This document shows, in pieces, positions 27,958-36,826 of a stretch of DNA of 64,000 nt. The stretch comes from Streptomyces halobius. Lineage in GTDB: Bacteria > Actinomycetota > Actinomycetes > Streptomycetales > Streptomycetaceae. The DNA lies in the NCBI RefSeq assembly GCF_023277745.1, contig NZ_CP086322.1, positions 4,774,001-4,838,000 of the forward strand, given 5' to 3'. Numbering within the stretch: the first letter of the stretch is position 1; every line of letters starts with the position of its first letter. The notes below the pieces were generated by a model. The model was not told the DNA's origin, did no database searches, and saw only the letters and a list, made by a program, of their open reading frames with translations. A program made the translations under genes and the position numbers.

Positions 27958-28830
27958 ATGACTTCGACGGGCGCGGGAGCGGGAGCCGACGCGGGCGCGG
28001 GAGCGGGTTCCGCGGGAGTACGGGCGCAGATCCGCACCCGGGACGGCTGGGCGGTGCAGCACGCCGTGCTGACCGTCACCGATATGACGGGCACTCAGGT
28101 GCTGCGTGCGGCGGCGGACGGGGAAGGCGCCATCCGCAGCGAACAGCCGCTGCCCGCCGGCCCGTACACGGTCATCGTGACGGCCGTCGGCTATGCGCCG
28201 GTCGCCTCCAGCGCGATCGTGACGGGGAGCGGCCGGATGGACGTGGGCAGTGTGGTGCTGGCACGGCAGGGCGGGGCCGAGCTGCCGCCGCCCGGCACCT
28301 GGACGATCGATCCGATGCACTCGACGGTGGGCGCGATCGCCCAGCACCTGGGGATCTCCAGTGTGCACGGCCGGTTCACCGAGTTCGGTGGCCGGATCGA
28401 GATCGCCGAGGACCTGTCGCGGTCGCGGGTCGAGGCGGTCATCAAGGCGGCGTCGGTGGACACCGGCAACGGGATGCGGGACGGGCATCTGCGCTCCGAG
28501 GACTTCCTGAACGTCGTGGAGTTCCCGGAGATCACCTATCGCAGCACGGGTCTGACGCCGGCCGGACCGGACCGCTGGACGGTGCACGGTGAGCTGTCCC
28601 TGCACGGTGTCGTACGGCCGGTGGACCTCGATCTGAGCTACCTCGGCAGCGGTCCGGACCCGTGGGGCGGGCTGCGCGCCGCCTTCCGTGCCACCGCCGA
28701 ACTGCGCCGCGAGGACTTCAAGATGAACTACAACCAGGTCGTGGCGGCCGGGATCGCGGCGATCGGGACGACGTTGCGGGTGGAGCTGGCCATTCAGGCG
28801 GTGCAGGGGGAGACGCTGCCTATGGGGTGA
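27958..28830 (+). CDS. YceI family protein with N-terminal carboxypeptidase-regulatory-like domain
   Basis: 290 residues; ATG at 27958 after GGAG. Residues 20-105 form one transthyretin-like repeat (VRAQIRTRDGWAVQHAVLTV, PLPAGPYTVIVTAVGYAPVA) resembling those on the upstream transporter. Residues 110-290 are YceI: GTWTIDPMHSTVGAIAQHLG, HGRFTEFGGRIEIAEDL, DTGNGMRDGHLRSEDFLNVVEFPEITYRS, NYNQVVAAGIAAIG. YceI is a lipocalin-like barrel that binds isoprenoid-type lipids. No signal peptide is visible. The shared domain suggests it works with the transporter, perhaps handing over a lipophilic cargo (inference). Confidence 0.9.
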   Translation: MTSTGAGAGADAGAGAGSAGVRAQIRTRDGWAVQHAVLTVTDMTGTQVLRAAADGEGAIRSEQPLPAGPYTVIVTAVGYAPVASSAIVTGSGRMDVGSVVLARQGGAELPPPGTWTIDPMHSTVGAIAQHLGISSVHGRFTEFGGRIEIAEDLSRSRVEAVIKAASVDTGNGMRDGHLRSEDFLNVVEFPEITYRSTGLTPAGPDRWTVHGELSLHGVVRPVDLDLSYLGSGPDPWGGLRAAFRATAELRREDFKMNYNQVVAAGIAAIGTTLRVELAIQAVQGETLPMG

Positions 28831-29178
28831 GTCTGGTAACACAGCGCCGCGTCTTCCGCTTCCTGCTTCGGGCAAGATCGAATTCCTGGTGTGACTCCTG
28901 TGACTGCGGCGAGCTGCCTGCCGCGAAGGCGGTTCAGCACGCCGGACGCGGCCGGGACCTACGGCACTTCGTGCAACCAGATCACCAGGGCCGATCAACT
29001 CGCTGCTGCTCGTCCGGCCATAGTCAGTAGTCAGCAGTCATAGGGCATCCCCATAGCGGCAGTTGTGGTCGCTGCGGTCGCTGCGGTCGCTGCGGTGACC
29101 GCACTTCTAGCGCTAGCTGCTCGCGGACGATGTAATCACTCGGGCCGGGCCTCCTGATGGGGCCCGGCCCAAGCGCTA
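28831..29178. other. Gap between convergent genes with 9-bp microsatellite
   Basis: No gene. GGTCGCTGC repeats about four times at 29067-29097, and AGTCAGTAGTCAGCAGTCA (29023-29041) is a second simple repeat. Confidence 0.6.
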
Positions 29179-29988
29179 TCAGCGCCGCCGAGCACTGCCG
29201 ACGGAAGCCGGGGGCACCCCGCCGCCGTCCCGCTCCCGCATCGCCTCGATCCCCGCGATCTGCAGATCGAGCGCGATGGTGAAGTCCCGGTCGAGCATCT
29301 CCCGGGCGCTCCGGGACTGGCGGGCGTACTCGGCCCGGGAGGCGAGCTCCATCGTCTCCGCGAATTCCGGGCGGCCCGAGATGACGGCCATGACCTGCTC
29401 GAAGTAGTCGTCGAGGCTGATGCCGGCGGCCCGGCACCGGGCCTCGTGTGTGGCCCGGACCGTCGAGAATCCGTAGACGAAATGGAAGAGTGACGCCAGC
29501 GCGCCATAAGTGCGCTCGGTGTCCAGGCCGGTGCGGCGCATCACCCGCAGGGTGGCGTTGGAGAACGCCGCGGAATGCGGGCCGATGTTCATGAACTCGG
29601 CCAGCAGCCGGGCCGCCCAGGGATGGCGCAGCAGCATGTCGCGGTAGGCGACGGCGAGGGCGCGCAGCTGGTCGCGCCAGTCGGCGCTCGGGTCCGACGC
29701 GTCGGGGAGGGGCATCTCCCCCGCCACCGCGTCGATCGCCAGCTCCAGCAGGTCGTCCTTGGTGTCGACGTACCAGTAGACGGACATCGCGGTGACACCC
29801 AGCTCGGCGGCGAGCCGACGCATCGAGAACTTGGCCAGGCCCTCGGCGTCCAGCAGCCGGACCGTCGCCGCGACGATCTTTTCGAGGTCGAGTCCGGCGG
29901 GTTGCTCCGCCCTCCGTTTGGGTGGGGGGCGTTCGGTCAGCCAGACGCTTTTCGGCTGCTTCTTGGCGCGGCCGTCCGGCACTGCCAT
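29179..29988 (-). CDS. TetR/AcrR family transcriptional regulator
   Basis: 269 residues. A basic linker (KKQPKSVWLTERPPPKRRAE) precedes the DNA-binding domain: LDLEKIVAATVRLLDAEGLAKFSMRRLAAELGVTAMSVYWYVDTKDDLLELAID; the C-terminal half fits the TetR_C_1 (TetR/Tn10-like) group. It lies 127 bp downstream of the DHA2 efflux gene on the same strand, so it is the likely repressor of that unit, acting at the 21-bp-spaced repeats at 31947-31979. The gap upstream of it has a 20-bp tandem repeat. Confidence 0.92.
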   Translation of the reverse strand: MAVPDGRAKKQPKSVWLTERPPPKRRAEQPAGLDLEKIVAATVRLLDAEGLAKFSMRRLAAELGVTAMSVYWYVDTKDDLLELAIDAVAGEMPLPDASDPSADWRDQLRALAVAYRDMLLRHPWAARLLAEFMNIGPHSAAFSNATLRVMRRTGLDTERTYGALASLFHFVYGFSTVRATHEARCRAAGISLDDYFEQVMAVISGRPEFAETMELASRAEYARQSRSAREMLDRDFTIALDLQIAGIEAMRERDGGGVPPASVGSARRR

Positions 29989-30003
29989 GGCGCCCCCTTT
30001 CGC

Positions 30004-30066
30004 AGAGCGGTCGTGCTCCTCATCGAGCGGTCGTGCTCCTCATCGATCGGTCGTGCTTCTCATCGT
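30004..30066. repeat. Three tandem 20-bp units (AGCGGTCGTGCTCCTCATCG)
   Basis: Units begin at 30006, 30026 and 30046, the third with two changes; the fragment CTTCTCATCG continues twice more to about 30100. It separates the efflux gene from the TetR gene. Confidence 0.92.
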
Positions 30067-30115
30067 GGCTTCTCATCGGGTTTTTCTCATCGAGCGGGTT
30101 TCTTCTCTGCCGATG

Positions 30116-31909
30116 CTATTCCGCGGCACTGACAGTGGGTGACGATGACAATCCGGCGGCGGGGTCGGGGGATGCGGACCGCCCGCCTGAACCGTCGTCT
30201 GACGCCCTGGCCGACGTCCCACCTGCCGTCCTGGCCAGCCTCCCGCCTGCCGTCCTGACCGGCGTCCCACCTGCCGTCCTGACCGACGTCCCACCTGATG
30301 CGCGGGCTGACGCCCCGTCGGATGTTGTGCCGGATGTCCCGGCGGATGCCCCGTCGGACGCTTCGCCCTCCGGTCCGGTGGCCTTCCCCTGGCCCGTGCC
30401 CCGGCCCGCGGCCTGCCCCGTACGCTCCGCCCGGCGCAGCAGTACCGCGGCGAGCAGTCCGCCGAGGAACACCGCGGCCGCGCCGACCAGCTGGCTGGTG
30501 CCGATACCGCTCGCGAAGGCGTCGTGGACGGCGGCCCGCTCGGCGTCCGTCCGGGTCCGGGCGAGCGCCGCCGGGAGCGATCCGGCACCCGCGGCGACCA
30601 GCGGAAGCAGCGCCACGAACCGGGCGTTGAGGACCGCGCCGAGGACGGCGACGCCCAGGCCCTGGCCGAATTCCATCAGTGTGCCGTTGACGCCGGCGCC
30701 CACCCCGGCCTTGGCCGGCGGGATCGCGGACATGATGGCGTTGGCCATCGTCGGCATGGCGAACGCGACCCCGACGCCCATCACGATCAGGCCGGTCAGC
30801 ATGCCGCCGTAGCTGTCGCCGCCGAGCGTGCAGATCGCCGCGAGTCCGGCCGCGAGCAGCGTCATCCCGGAAACGATCATCCCGGGGGTGCCGAGCCTGG
30901 CCATCAGACGGGCGCCCACACCGGTGAAGTTGACCAGGATGACCGTGACGGCGAGCGGCGCCATCCGCAGCCCGGCGTCCAACGGGCCGTATCCGAGGAC
31001 CAGTTGGAGGTGCTGGGTGAGCAGGAACATCGAGCCGGCCAGCCCGAAGGCGACGAGGATGCCGCCCGAGACCGCACCGATGAACCGGCGGTTACGGAAG
31101 AAGTGCATATCCAGCATCGGATACGGGACACGCAGCTCCCAGAGGGCGAAGACGGCCAGGCCGACGAGGCCGACGGCGGCGGAAATCAGCACCCGGCCGG
31201 ACAGCCAGCCGGAGACGGGCCCGTCGATGATCGCGTAGACCACTCCCGCCATGCCGATCATGGACAGCAGCGCACCGAGCAGGTCCGGCCGTTCGCCGCC
31301 GCGGCTCTTGGACTCGGGGACGAGGGTGACGACGGCCACCAGCCCGGTCAGTGCGACGGGCAGGTTGACCAGGAACAGCGAGCCCCACCAGAAGTGGTTG
31401 AGCAGCGACCCGCCGATCAGCGGCCCGGCGGCGAACCCGAGGGAGTTGACGGAGCTCCAGATGCCGATGGCCTTGGGGCGCTCGGCGTCGTCGAATATCT
31501 GCATGACGACGGCGAGGGTGGTGGTCACCAGGAGCGCTCCGCCGACGCCCATCACGGCGCGGGCGGCGATCAGCCGGCCGGGCGACTGGGCGAGGGTGGC
31601 GCCCAGGGAGGCGACGCCGAACAGCACCAGTCCGACGGCGAGCATCTTCTTACGGCCGTATCGGTCGGCGGAGTTGCCCGCGGTGAGCAGCAGGCCGGAC
31701 TGGACCAGCGAGTAGGCGTTGATCATCCACTGGACGTCGGCGGTGGTGGCGCCCATCTCCTCGGTGAGGGAGGGGACGGCGACGTTCAGCACGGTGTTGT
31801 CGAGGACGACGGTGAGCTGGGCGACGCAGATGACCGCCAGGATCAGCCAGCGGGTGGCGGTCCGGCCGGGCGGCTGGAGAAGGGTGGCGGTGGAGGCCAC
31901 GGCGGGCAT
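30116..31909 (-). CDS. DHA2 family MFS drug transporter
   Basis: 597 residues; ATG at 31909 chosen for CAGGGAG five bases upstream. Fourteen-helix EmrB/QacA pattern: LTVVLDNTVLNVAVPSLTEE (motif D1), GNSADRYGRKKMLAVGLVLFG (motif A), GGALLVTTTLAVVMQIFDDAER, GPLIGGSLLNHFWWGSLFLVNLP (motif C). The last 110 residues are a Ser/Gly/Arg/Thr low-complexity tail, including three 8-residue units encoded by 24-bp tandem DNA repeats (30215-30290), probably cytoplasmic and disordered. Forms a unit with the downstream TetR gene. Confidence 0.93.
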   Translation of the reverse strand: MPAVASTATLLQPPGRTATRWLILAVICVAQLTVVLDNTVLNVAVPSLTEEMGATTADVQWMINAYSLVQSGLLLTAGNSADRYGRKKMLAVGLVLFGVASLGATLAQSPGRLIAARAVMGVGGALLVTTTLAVVMQIFDDAERPKAIGIWSSVNSLGFAAGPLIGGSLLNHFWWGSLFLVNLPVALTGLVAVVTLVPESKSRGGERPDLLGALLSMIGMAGVVYAIIDGPVSGWLSGRVLISAAVGLVGLAVFALWELRVPYPMLDMHFFRNRRFIGAVSGGILVAFGLAGSMFLLTQHLQLVLGYGPLDAGLRMAPLAVTVILVNFTGVGARLMARLGTPGMIVSGMTLLAAGLAAICTLGGDSYGGMLTGLIVMGVGVAFAMPTMANAIMSAIPPAKAGVGAGVNGTLMEFGQGLGVAVLGAVLNARFVALLPLVAAGAGSLPAALARTRTDAERAAVHDAFASGIGTSQLVGAAAVFLGGLLAAVLLRRAERTGQAAGRGTGQGKATGPEGEASDGASAGTSGTTSDGASARASGGTSVRTAGGTPVRTAGGRLARTAGGTSARASDDGSGGRSASPDPAAGLSSSPTVSAAE

Positions 31910-31946
31910 ACGGGCTCCCTGTGCGGTGTGGGGGACGCGATCGCCA

Positions 31947-31979
31947 TACACCGTACAGGGAGTCTTATACGCCGTACAT
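31947..31979. promoter_or_regulatory. Two 12-bp direct repeats 21 bp apart, candidate TetR operator
   Basis: ATACACCGTACA (31947-31958) and ATACGCCGTACA (31968-31979). The second contains the perfect odd palindrome TACG-C-CGTA, the first the same with one mismatch. A spacing of 21 bp is two helical turns, as expected for two dimers on one DNA face. It lies 38-70 bp before the efflux start. Confidence 0.6.
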
Positions 31980-31984
31980 TGAAC

Positions 31985-32340
31985 AATCGCCGTGGTGTGC
32001 GGCGCGCCGTCGCGGAGTACGGAGTTCAGGACCGCGGTCTGCGCGCCGGTCAGACCGTCCCGACGGTCTGCCGGTATCCGGACCGGGGTTGTTGCTGTTC
32101 GCCGGGCATCTCCACGAAATCCAGGTCGCCCCGTGAGGGGTCGTGGGGCCGCCGCACCAGGGAGCGTTCGACGGATGCCTGCAGCTGTCGATCCAACTGA
32201 CCCGGCAGGTTGAAGTGCAGCGCGAGAGTGGTGACCGTGGCCACAACGGCCCCGACCACGGCGATCAGCGCCACCGCCGACGCCACGAGCCGCGTCCGCA
32301 ACGACCAGCGACGTCGGGCGGCAGGGGCGCGCCCGAGCAC
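31985..32340 (-). pseudogene. Two-component histidine kinase, N-terminal relic
   Basis: The start is intact: RRRWSLRTRLVASAVALIAV is the first transmembrane helix, followed by an extracytoplasmic segment (LDRQLQASVERSLVRRP) ending at a stop at 32050. Translation in the next frame continues with LTGAQTAVLNSVLRDGAPHT, a pattern usual in Streptomyces kinases, to about 31985, where the efflux promoter begins. HAMP, DHp and ATPase domains are missing. It follows the response regulator gene by 72 bp, so it was its partner. Confidence 0.8.
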
Positions 32341-32412
32341 AGGAGCACTTCCATACCCGTGATCCGGGGCTGGGCCCTCCCCCGCTGCCCCCAGGTGGGA
32401 GCGCGCGGCCGG

Positions 32413-33327
32413 TTATCCGCCCGGCTTGATCAAATACCCCGCACCACGCCGGGTGTGGATCATCGGCTCCCGCCCCGCGTCGATCTTCCGCCGCAGATAG
32501 GAGATATACAGTTCGACGACATTGGCCTGCCCCCCGAAGTCATAGCTCCAGACCCGGTCCAGGATCTGGGTCTTGCTGAGCACCCGACGCGGATTGCGCA
32601 TCAGATACCGCAGCAACTCGAACTCGGTCGCGGTCAGATGGATCTCCTGACCGCACCGCCACACCTCATGGCTGTTCTCGTCGAGCACCAGATCGCCCAC
32701 CGTGAGCAGCGATTCGCCACGCGCGGCGGCCGCCCCGGCCCGGTGCAACAGCCCCCGCAGCCGGGCCACCACTTCCTCCAGGCCGAACGGCTTGGTGACA
32801 TAGTCGTCGCCACCCGCCGTCAGCCCGGCGAGCCGGTCCTCGACCGCGTCCTTGGCGGTCAGGAACAGCACCGGTACGTCCGGCAGCTCACGCCGCAGCC
32901 GGCTGAGCACCGTCAGCCCGTCCATATTCGGCAGCGTCACATCGAGCAGCACCGCATCCGGCCGCCAACTCCGCGCACAGCGCAGCGCACCCGTGCCATC
33001 GCCCTCCGACCGGATGTCCCAGCCCTCGTAACGCAGCGCCAGCGACAACAGATCGGCGAGCGAGGACTCGTCATCCACGACGAGTACCCGCACCGGACCG
33101 CCATCGGCCCGCAGCAACTCCGACTGCTTCCCGAGCGCCCGCGCGCCCGGCTTCGCCCCGCCGGGCGGAAGCCCCGCCGAACGACCCACCGACCGACCAG
33201 ACGAACGAACGGCCGAACCACCCGACGGCCGGCCGGTCGAACGACCGGACGTCGGACAGGACGATGCCGAGTACGACACAGCTGACGACGGAGAAGACGA
33301 CGCGGAAGACGACGGAGTCATGGTCAT
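32413..33327 (-). CDS. OmpR-type response regulator (partner kinase broken)
   Basis: 304 residues. Residues 1-75 are a Ser/Gly/Arg low-complexity leader not seen in relatives. Receiver: VRVLVVDDESSLADLL (acidic pocket), phospho-Asp in DAVLLDVTLPNMDGL, Thr in PVLFLTAKDA, Lys in GGDDYVTKPF. Winged-helix effector: LTVGDLVLDENSHEVWRCGQ, LTATEFELLRYLMRNPRRVLSK, VVELYISYLRRKID, IHTRRGAGYLIKP. All phosphorylation residues are kept although the cognate kinase downstream is truncated. Direct TGAGAA(C/T)CCC repeats at 33348-33405 upstream could be its own binding sites. 33328-33602 holds no gene. Confidence 0.93.
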   Translation of the reverse strand: MTMTPSSSASSSPSSAVSYSASSCPTSGRSTGRPSGGSAVRSSGRSVGRSAGLPPGGAKPGARALGKQSELLRADGGPVRVLVVDDESSLADLLSLALRYEGWDIRSEGDGTGALRCARSWRPDAVLLDVTLPNMDGLTVLSRLRRELPDVPVLFLTAKDAVEDRLAGLTAGGDDYVTKPFGLEEVVARLRGLLHRAGAAAARGESLLTVGDLVLDENSHEVWRCGQEIHLTATEFELLRYLMRNPRRVLSKTQILDRVWSYDFGGQANVVELYISYLRRKIDAGREPMIHTRRGAGYLIKPGG

Positions 33328-33602
33328 GGACTTGAGCGTGACCCGCTCTCCTGAGAACTCCCTTCCCGCAATCTGTGAATCCCCTGAGAATCCCCCTACG
33401 CCCTACCCCCTCAACTTCTGCTCCCTGACCGACGATCCTGGGCCCGTGCGACCGGCCTGGGCCGCCCCCCCCGCGCGGTCCAAACCGGTCAGCACGTCCT
33501 CAGCATCGCACCCACCACTGACAATCGCCCTGACCAGCACCAACGAGCGATAACGAGCACCAACGCGGCCAACTGGCGCTCACCCGACACCCCAGCCGCC
33601 CC

Positions 33603-34478
33603 TCACAACCCGAACAACCGCGCCCCATTCCCGTAACAGACCCCCCGCAGCCACTGCTCCCCCATCTCCAGCCGCCGCAGTGCCTCCAGCGCATGCGCGT
33701 ACCCATAAGGAATATTGGGAAAGTCGCTGCCGAACAGCACCCGTTCACCCAGATCGGCGAGACGACCCCGCTCACCCTGCGGAAACGGCGCCACCCGCTC
33801 GGCGAAGTCGGTGAACGCCATCGTCGTATCGAGGTGCACACTCGGATAGCGCTGTGCCAGGTCCAGGAAGTCGGCGTATTCGGGCATCCCCATGTGCGCG
33901 ATGATCAGTCGCAGCCGGGGGTGGCGGGCCAGCAGTCGCCCGATCGGCTCGGGCCCGGTGTGCTTGCCCGGCGCCGGTCCCGAGCCGCAGTGGACGACGA
34001 CCGGTGTGCCGGCCTCCGCGATGGCGCCCCACACCGGGTCGAGCAGCGCGTCGGCCGGGTCGTACCCGCCGACCTGCACATGCGCCTTGAAGACCCGTAC
34101 GCCGTCGCCGAGTTCGGCCCGGACGTACTCCGCCGCCCCGTCCTCCGGGAAGAACGTCGCGGTCCGCAGACAGTCCGGCGTACGGGTCGCGAAGTCCGCC
34201 GCCCAGCCGTTCAGCCAATGGGCCATCCCGGGCTTGTGCGGATAGATCATCGCCGTGAAGGCGCGCACACCGAAGCCGCGCAGCACCGCCAGCCGCTCGT
34301 CCTCCTCGTACCGGTACGCGATCGGCCACGGCCGCCCCACCAGCGGCCCGGCGGCATCGAAGTACGCCCATACCTTCGCCATCACCCGCTCGGGCATGAA
34401 GTGCGTATGCACATCGATCAGCCCAGGGAGCTCCAACCCCCGCCAGAACACATCGACTTGATCATCACCGTCCGCCAC
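33603..34478 (-). CDS. Amidohydrolase family protein (PF04909 type)
   Basis: 291 residues. TIM-barrel metal-dependent hydrolase/decarboxylase pattern: metal motif LIDVHTHFMPERVM near residue 20, VVVHCGSGPAPGKHTG (His ligand), LRLIIAHMGMPEYADFL, VHLDTTMAFTDF and the metal Asp in VLFGSDFPNIPYGYAHAL. Length fits ACMSD-like amidohydrolase_2 proteins. Substrate cannot be told. The DUF2797 gene on the same strand ends 99 bp away; no evident operon partner. Confidence 0.9.
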   Translation of the reverse strand: MADGDDQVDVFWRGLELPGLIDVHTHFMPERVMAKVWAYFDAAGPLVGRPWPIAYRYEEDERLAVLRGFGVRAFTAMIYPHKPGMAHWLNGWAADFATRTPDCLRTATFFPEDGAAEYVRAELGDGVRVFKAHVQVGGYDPADALLDPVWGAIAEAGTPVVVHCGSGPAPGKHTGPEPIGRLLARHPRLRLIIAHMGMPEYADFLDLAQRYPSVHLDTTMAFTDFAERVAPFPQGERGRLADLGERVLFGSDFPNIPYGYAHALEALRRLEMGEQWLRGVCYGNGARLFGL

Positions 34479-34576
34479 CCCGCACTCCTCCCGTCATCTC
34501 GCTCACCACATGAACACCCGCACACCCAGCGCCCAACACCCCACCGACGCCGCTCACCAGCGACCACCCGTAAGGA

Positions 34577-35491
34577 TCAGAACAACCCTTCCTGAGCCCC
34601 CACTGACCCCTCTGCCCCCCTCACCCCCCTTCCGTACGCCGCAGCCCTCAGCGGCACCGTCGTCACCCGCCCCTCGGCCGGCACCAGAATCCACCCCGAC
34701 AAAACCCTGGCATCCAGCACCGCGACCACCTCAGAGCCCCCCGATACAACCCCAGTCGCTGCCGCCGACACAGCCCCCAACGCGCCCCTCGACACACTCC
34801 CCAACGCATCCCCCGCCACCCGCACCCGCAGATACACATCCGACCCGACCCCGGCCACCACCTCCCCCACGATCTCCGCCCCCTCCGTCATCCCGCCCAG
34901 CTCCGCCACACCCGCCGGGATACGGTCCAGCCCGAACAGCTGCGTATGGTCCGTACAGTCGAACTCCACCGGCTCCAGAGTCTCCGGCCAATCCGCCAAT
35001 GCCCCTGCCTTGCCGTGCAGTTCACGCAGCTCCGCTATCCGGTCGGGCAACGGCGGCAGCGCCCCGAAAGCCGCCCTCTTCGCCCCCTTACCGAACCGGT
35101 CCGGCACCGACAGCGCACTCCCCAGCAACGCCTCCGCCCGCCGCGCCGCCATCAACGGCCCGCGCCCCAGCCACACGAACGCCACCGCCCCCTGCTCCAC
35201 CAGCCGCGCCGGCCCACGCTCGGCGGCCGTGATCCCCACCTTGAGCAGCCCAGGACCGAAGTACGCCAGGTAGACGCCGTACGGCCGCGGATCATCGGCC
35301 ATGGTGTCGGCCGCCACCGAACGCGACCGGTCCAGCCGAGCACACCGCGCGCACTGGTCCCTGGCGCTCGCCCCGTCGAGCACCGCCCCGTACGGACACA
35401 CGGTCCAGCGGCCGGCCCGCCGCACCCCCAGGCAGCGCCGCTCCCCCCGCGCGGCGAACGCCAGCACCTTGCCCGCCGGAAGCAGGCTCAC
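34577..35491 (-). CDS. DUF2797 domain protein
   Basis: 304 residues from GTG. Starts SLLPAGKVLAFAARGERRCLGV, with conserved RWTVCPYG, DQCARCARLDRSRSVAADTM (a possible Cys pair for metal), YGVYLAYFGPGLLKVGITAAERGPARLVEQGA (GIY-YIG-like loop), DRFGKGAKRAAF. The family is widespread in actinobacteria with no known function; the KVGIT segment recalls GIY-YIG nuclease folds, which is only a resemblance. The upstream part (GYAQRLGWHWAERDEERV) is in frame but begins after a stop codon, so the N-terminus is about 30 residues shorter than usual. Confidence 0.8.
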   Translation of the reverse strand: MSLLPAGKVLAFAARGERRCLGVRRAGRWTVCPYGAVLDGASARDQCARCARLDRSRSVAADTMADDPRPYGVYLAYFGPGLLKVGITAAERGPARLVEQGAVAFVWLGRGPLMAARRAEALLGSALSVPDRFGKGAKRAAFGALPPLPDRIAELRELHGKAGALADWPETLEPVEFDCTDHTQLFGLDRIPAGVAELGGMTEGAEIVGEVVAGVGSDVYLRVRVAGDALGSVSRGALGAVSAAATGVVSGGSEVVAVLDARVLSGWILVPAEGRVTTVPLRAAAYGRGVRGAEGSVGAQEGLF

Positions 35492-35629
35492 CCGCTCCTC
35501 GTCCCGCTCGGCCCAGTGCCAGCCGAGCCGCTGCGCGTATCCACCCGACGGCCCCGCTCCGTCTCCTTACCAGCGCGGTCCCGTACATCGCCACACACAG
35601 TCAGCGTACGACCCACCACTGACAACGCC

Positions 35630-35746
35630 GCCCCCACTCAGCGGCACAGGCCCGCCTCAGGTGCAACGGCGAGAGCCCCTCACGACGGGACAGCGAAAAC
35701 GAACGGAGGAATAACGGCCCAGGCTAAGCGCAGCGGAGAGCCCCCC
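35630..35746. repeat. Dispersed repeat, copy C
   Basis: Contains CAGGTGCAACGGCGAGAG, GACGGGACAGCGAAAACG and the end piece GGCTAAGCGCAGCGGAGAGC-CCCCC (35722-35746), parallel to CAGGTGCTACGGCGGGACAG and CCAAGCGCAGCGGCCCCCC of copy A. It overlaps the last codons of the GlxA-type gene. Confidence 0.6.
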
Positions 35747-36755
35747 GGAACGTGCTCCGATAGGCCCGCGGCGAGACCCCCAGCGCCGCGTGCAGATGCT
35801 GCCGCAGCGACGCCGCCGTACCGAAGCCCGCCTCCGCCGCGATCCGGTCCACGGTCAGATCCGTCTCCTCCAGCAACTGCCGCGCCCGCTCGATCCGTTG
35901 CTGCGTCAGCCACTGCAGCGGCGAGATCCCGACCTCCTCCCGGAACCGCCGGGTGAAGGTCCGTACGCTCATCGCTTCCCGCGCCGCCAGCTCCCGCAGC
36001 GTCAGCGGCCGGCCCAGATGCTCCAGCGCCCACGCCCGCGCGGCACCCGTCGAGGACACTTGCGGTTCCGGCACCGGCCGCCGGATGTACTGCGCCTGGC
36101 CGCCCTCCCGGTGCGGTGGTACGACCGTCCGCCGGGCCACATCATTGGCCACCGCCGCACCGTGATCACACCGGATCATGTGCAGACACAGATCGATCCC
36201 GGAGGCGACCCCGGCGGCCGTCAGCACATCCCCCTCATCCGTATAGAGCACATCCGCGTCCAGATCGACCGCCGGGAACAGCCGGCGGAAGTCGTCCACC
36301 GACCGCCAGTGCGTCGTGGCCCGCCGCCCGTCCAGCAGCCCGGCGGCGGCCAGCACGAACGCGCCGGTACAGATCGACGCGATCCGCGTCCCCGGCCGGA
36401 TCCGCCCGAGCGCGTCGGCCATCGCAGGACTCAGCCGCCCGGCATTCCGCTCCTCCCCCGGGGCGTAGTCCACCTCGGACGCCGGCACGACCACGGTGTC
36501 CGCCTCGCCCAGCACCTCCACCCCATGCGCCACATTCACCGTGAAATCCGTGTCCGTACGCACCTCTCCCGGCTCCAGCGCGCAGGTCACCATCTCGTAC
36601 AGCCGCTCCCCCGCCGCCGACCTGGCCTCTCCGAAGATCCGGTGCACGATCCCCACCTCGATCGGCAGCAGTCCATGCCGCACCAGCACCGCGACCCGAT
36701 GCCGCCGGATACCGGAAGCCTTCACCGAAGCCGAAACCACCGTCTCACCTGTCAT
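35724..36755 (-). CDS. GlxA family transcriptional regulator (DJ-1/PfpI + AraC)
   Basis: 343 residues; ATG at 36755 preceded by AAGGA. The N-terminal 185 residues are a DJ-1/PfpI amidotransferase-like domain (RVAVLVRHGLLPIEVGIVHR, elbow Cys in IASICTGAFVLAAAGLLDGR, ATTHWRSVDDF, YTDEGDVLTAAGVASGIDLCLHMI). The C-terminus is an AraC DNA-binding domain (LTLRELAAREAMSVRTFTRR, WLTQQRIERARQLLEETDLT, AAEAGFGTAASLRQHLHAALGVSPRAYR). It is divergent from the NAD(P)H oxidoreductase gene with a 71-bp gap, so that gene is its likely target. Confidence 0.95.
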   Translation of the reverse strand: MTGETVVSASVKASGIRRHRVAVLVRHGLLPIEVGIVHRIFGEARSAAGERLYEMVTCALEPGEVRTDTDFTVNVAHGVEVLGEADTVVVPASEVDYAPGEERNAGRLSPAMADALGRIRPGTRIASICTGAFVLAAAGLLDGRRATTHWRSVDDFRRLFPAVDLDADVLYTDEGDVLTAAGVASGIDLCLHMIRCDHGAAVANDVARRTVVPPHREGGQAQYIRRPVPEPQVSSTGAARAWALEHLGRPLTLRELAAREAMSVRTFTRRFREEVGISPLQWLTQQRIERARQLLEETDLTVDRIAAEAGFGTAASLRQHLHAALGVSPRAYRSTFRGALRCA

Positions 36756-36826
36756 GGCCCGATCCTTGCACATCACGACTTTCGGGCCACTCGTACGCCG
36801 CTCCGCCCGCCCTGAGAGTGGACGTC

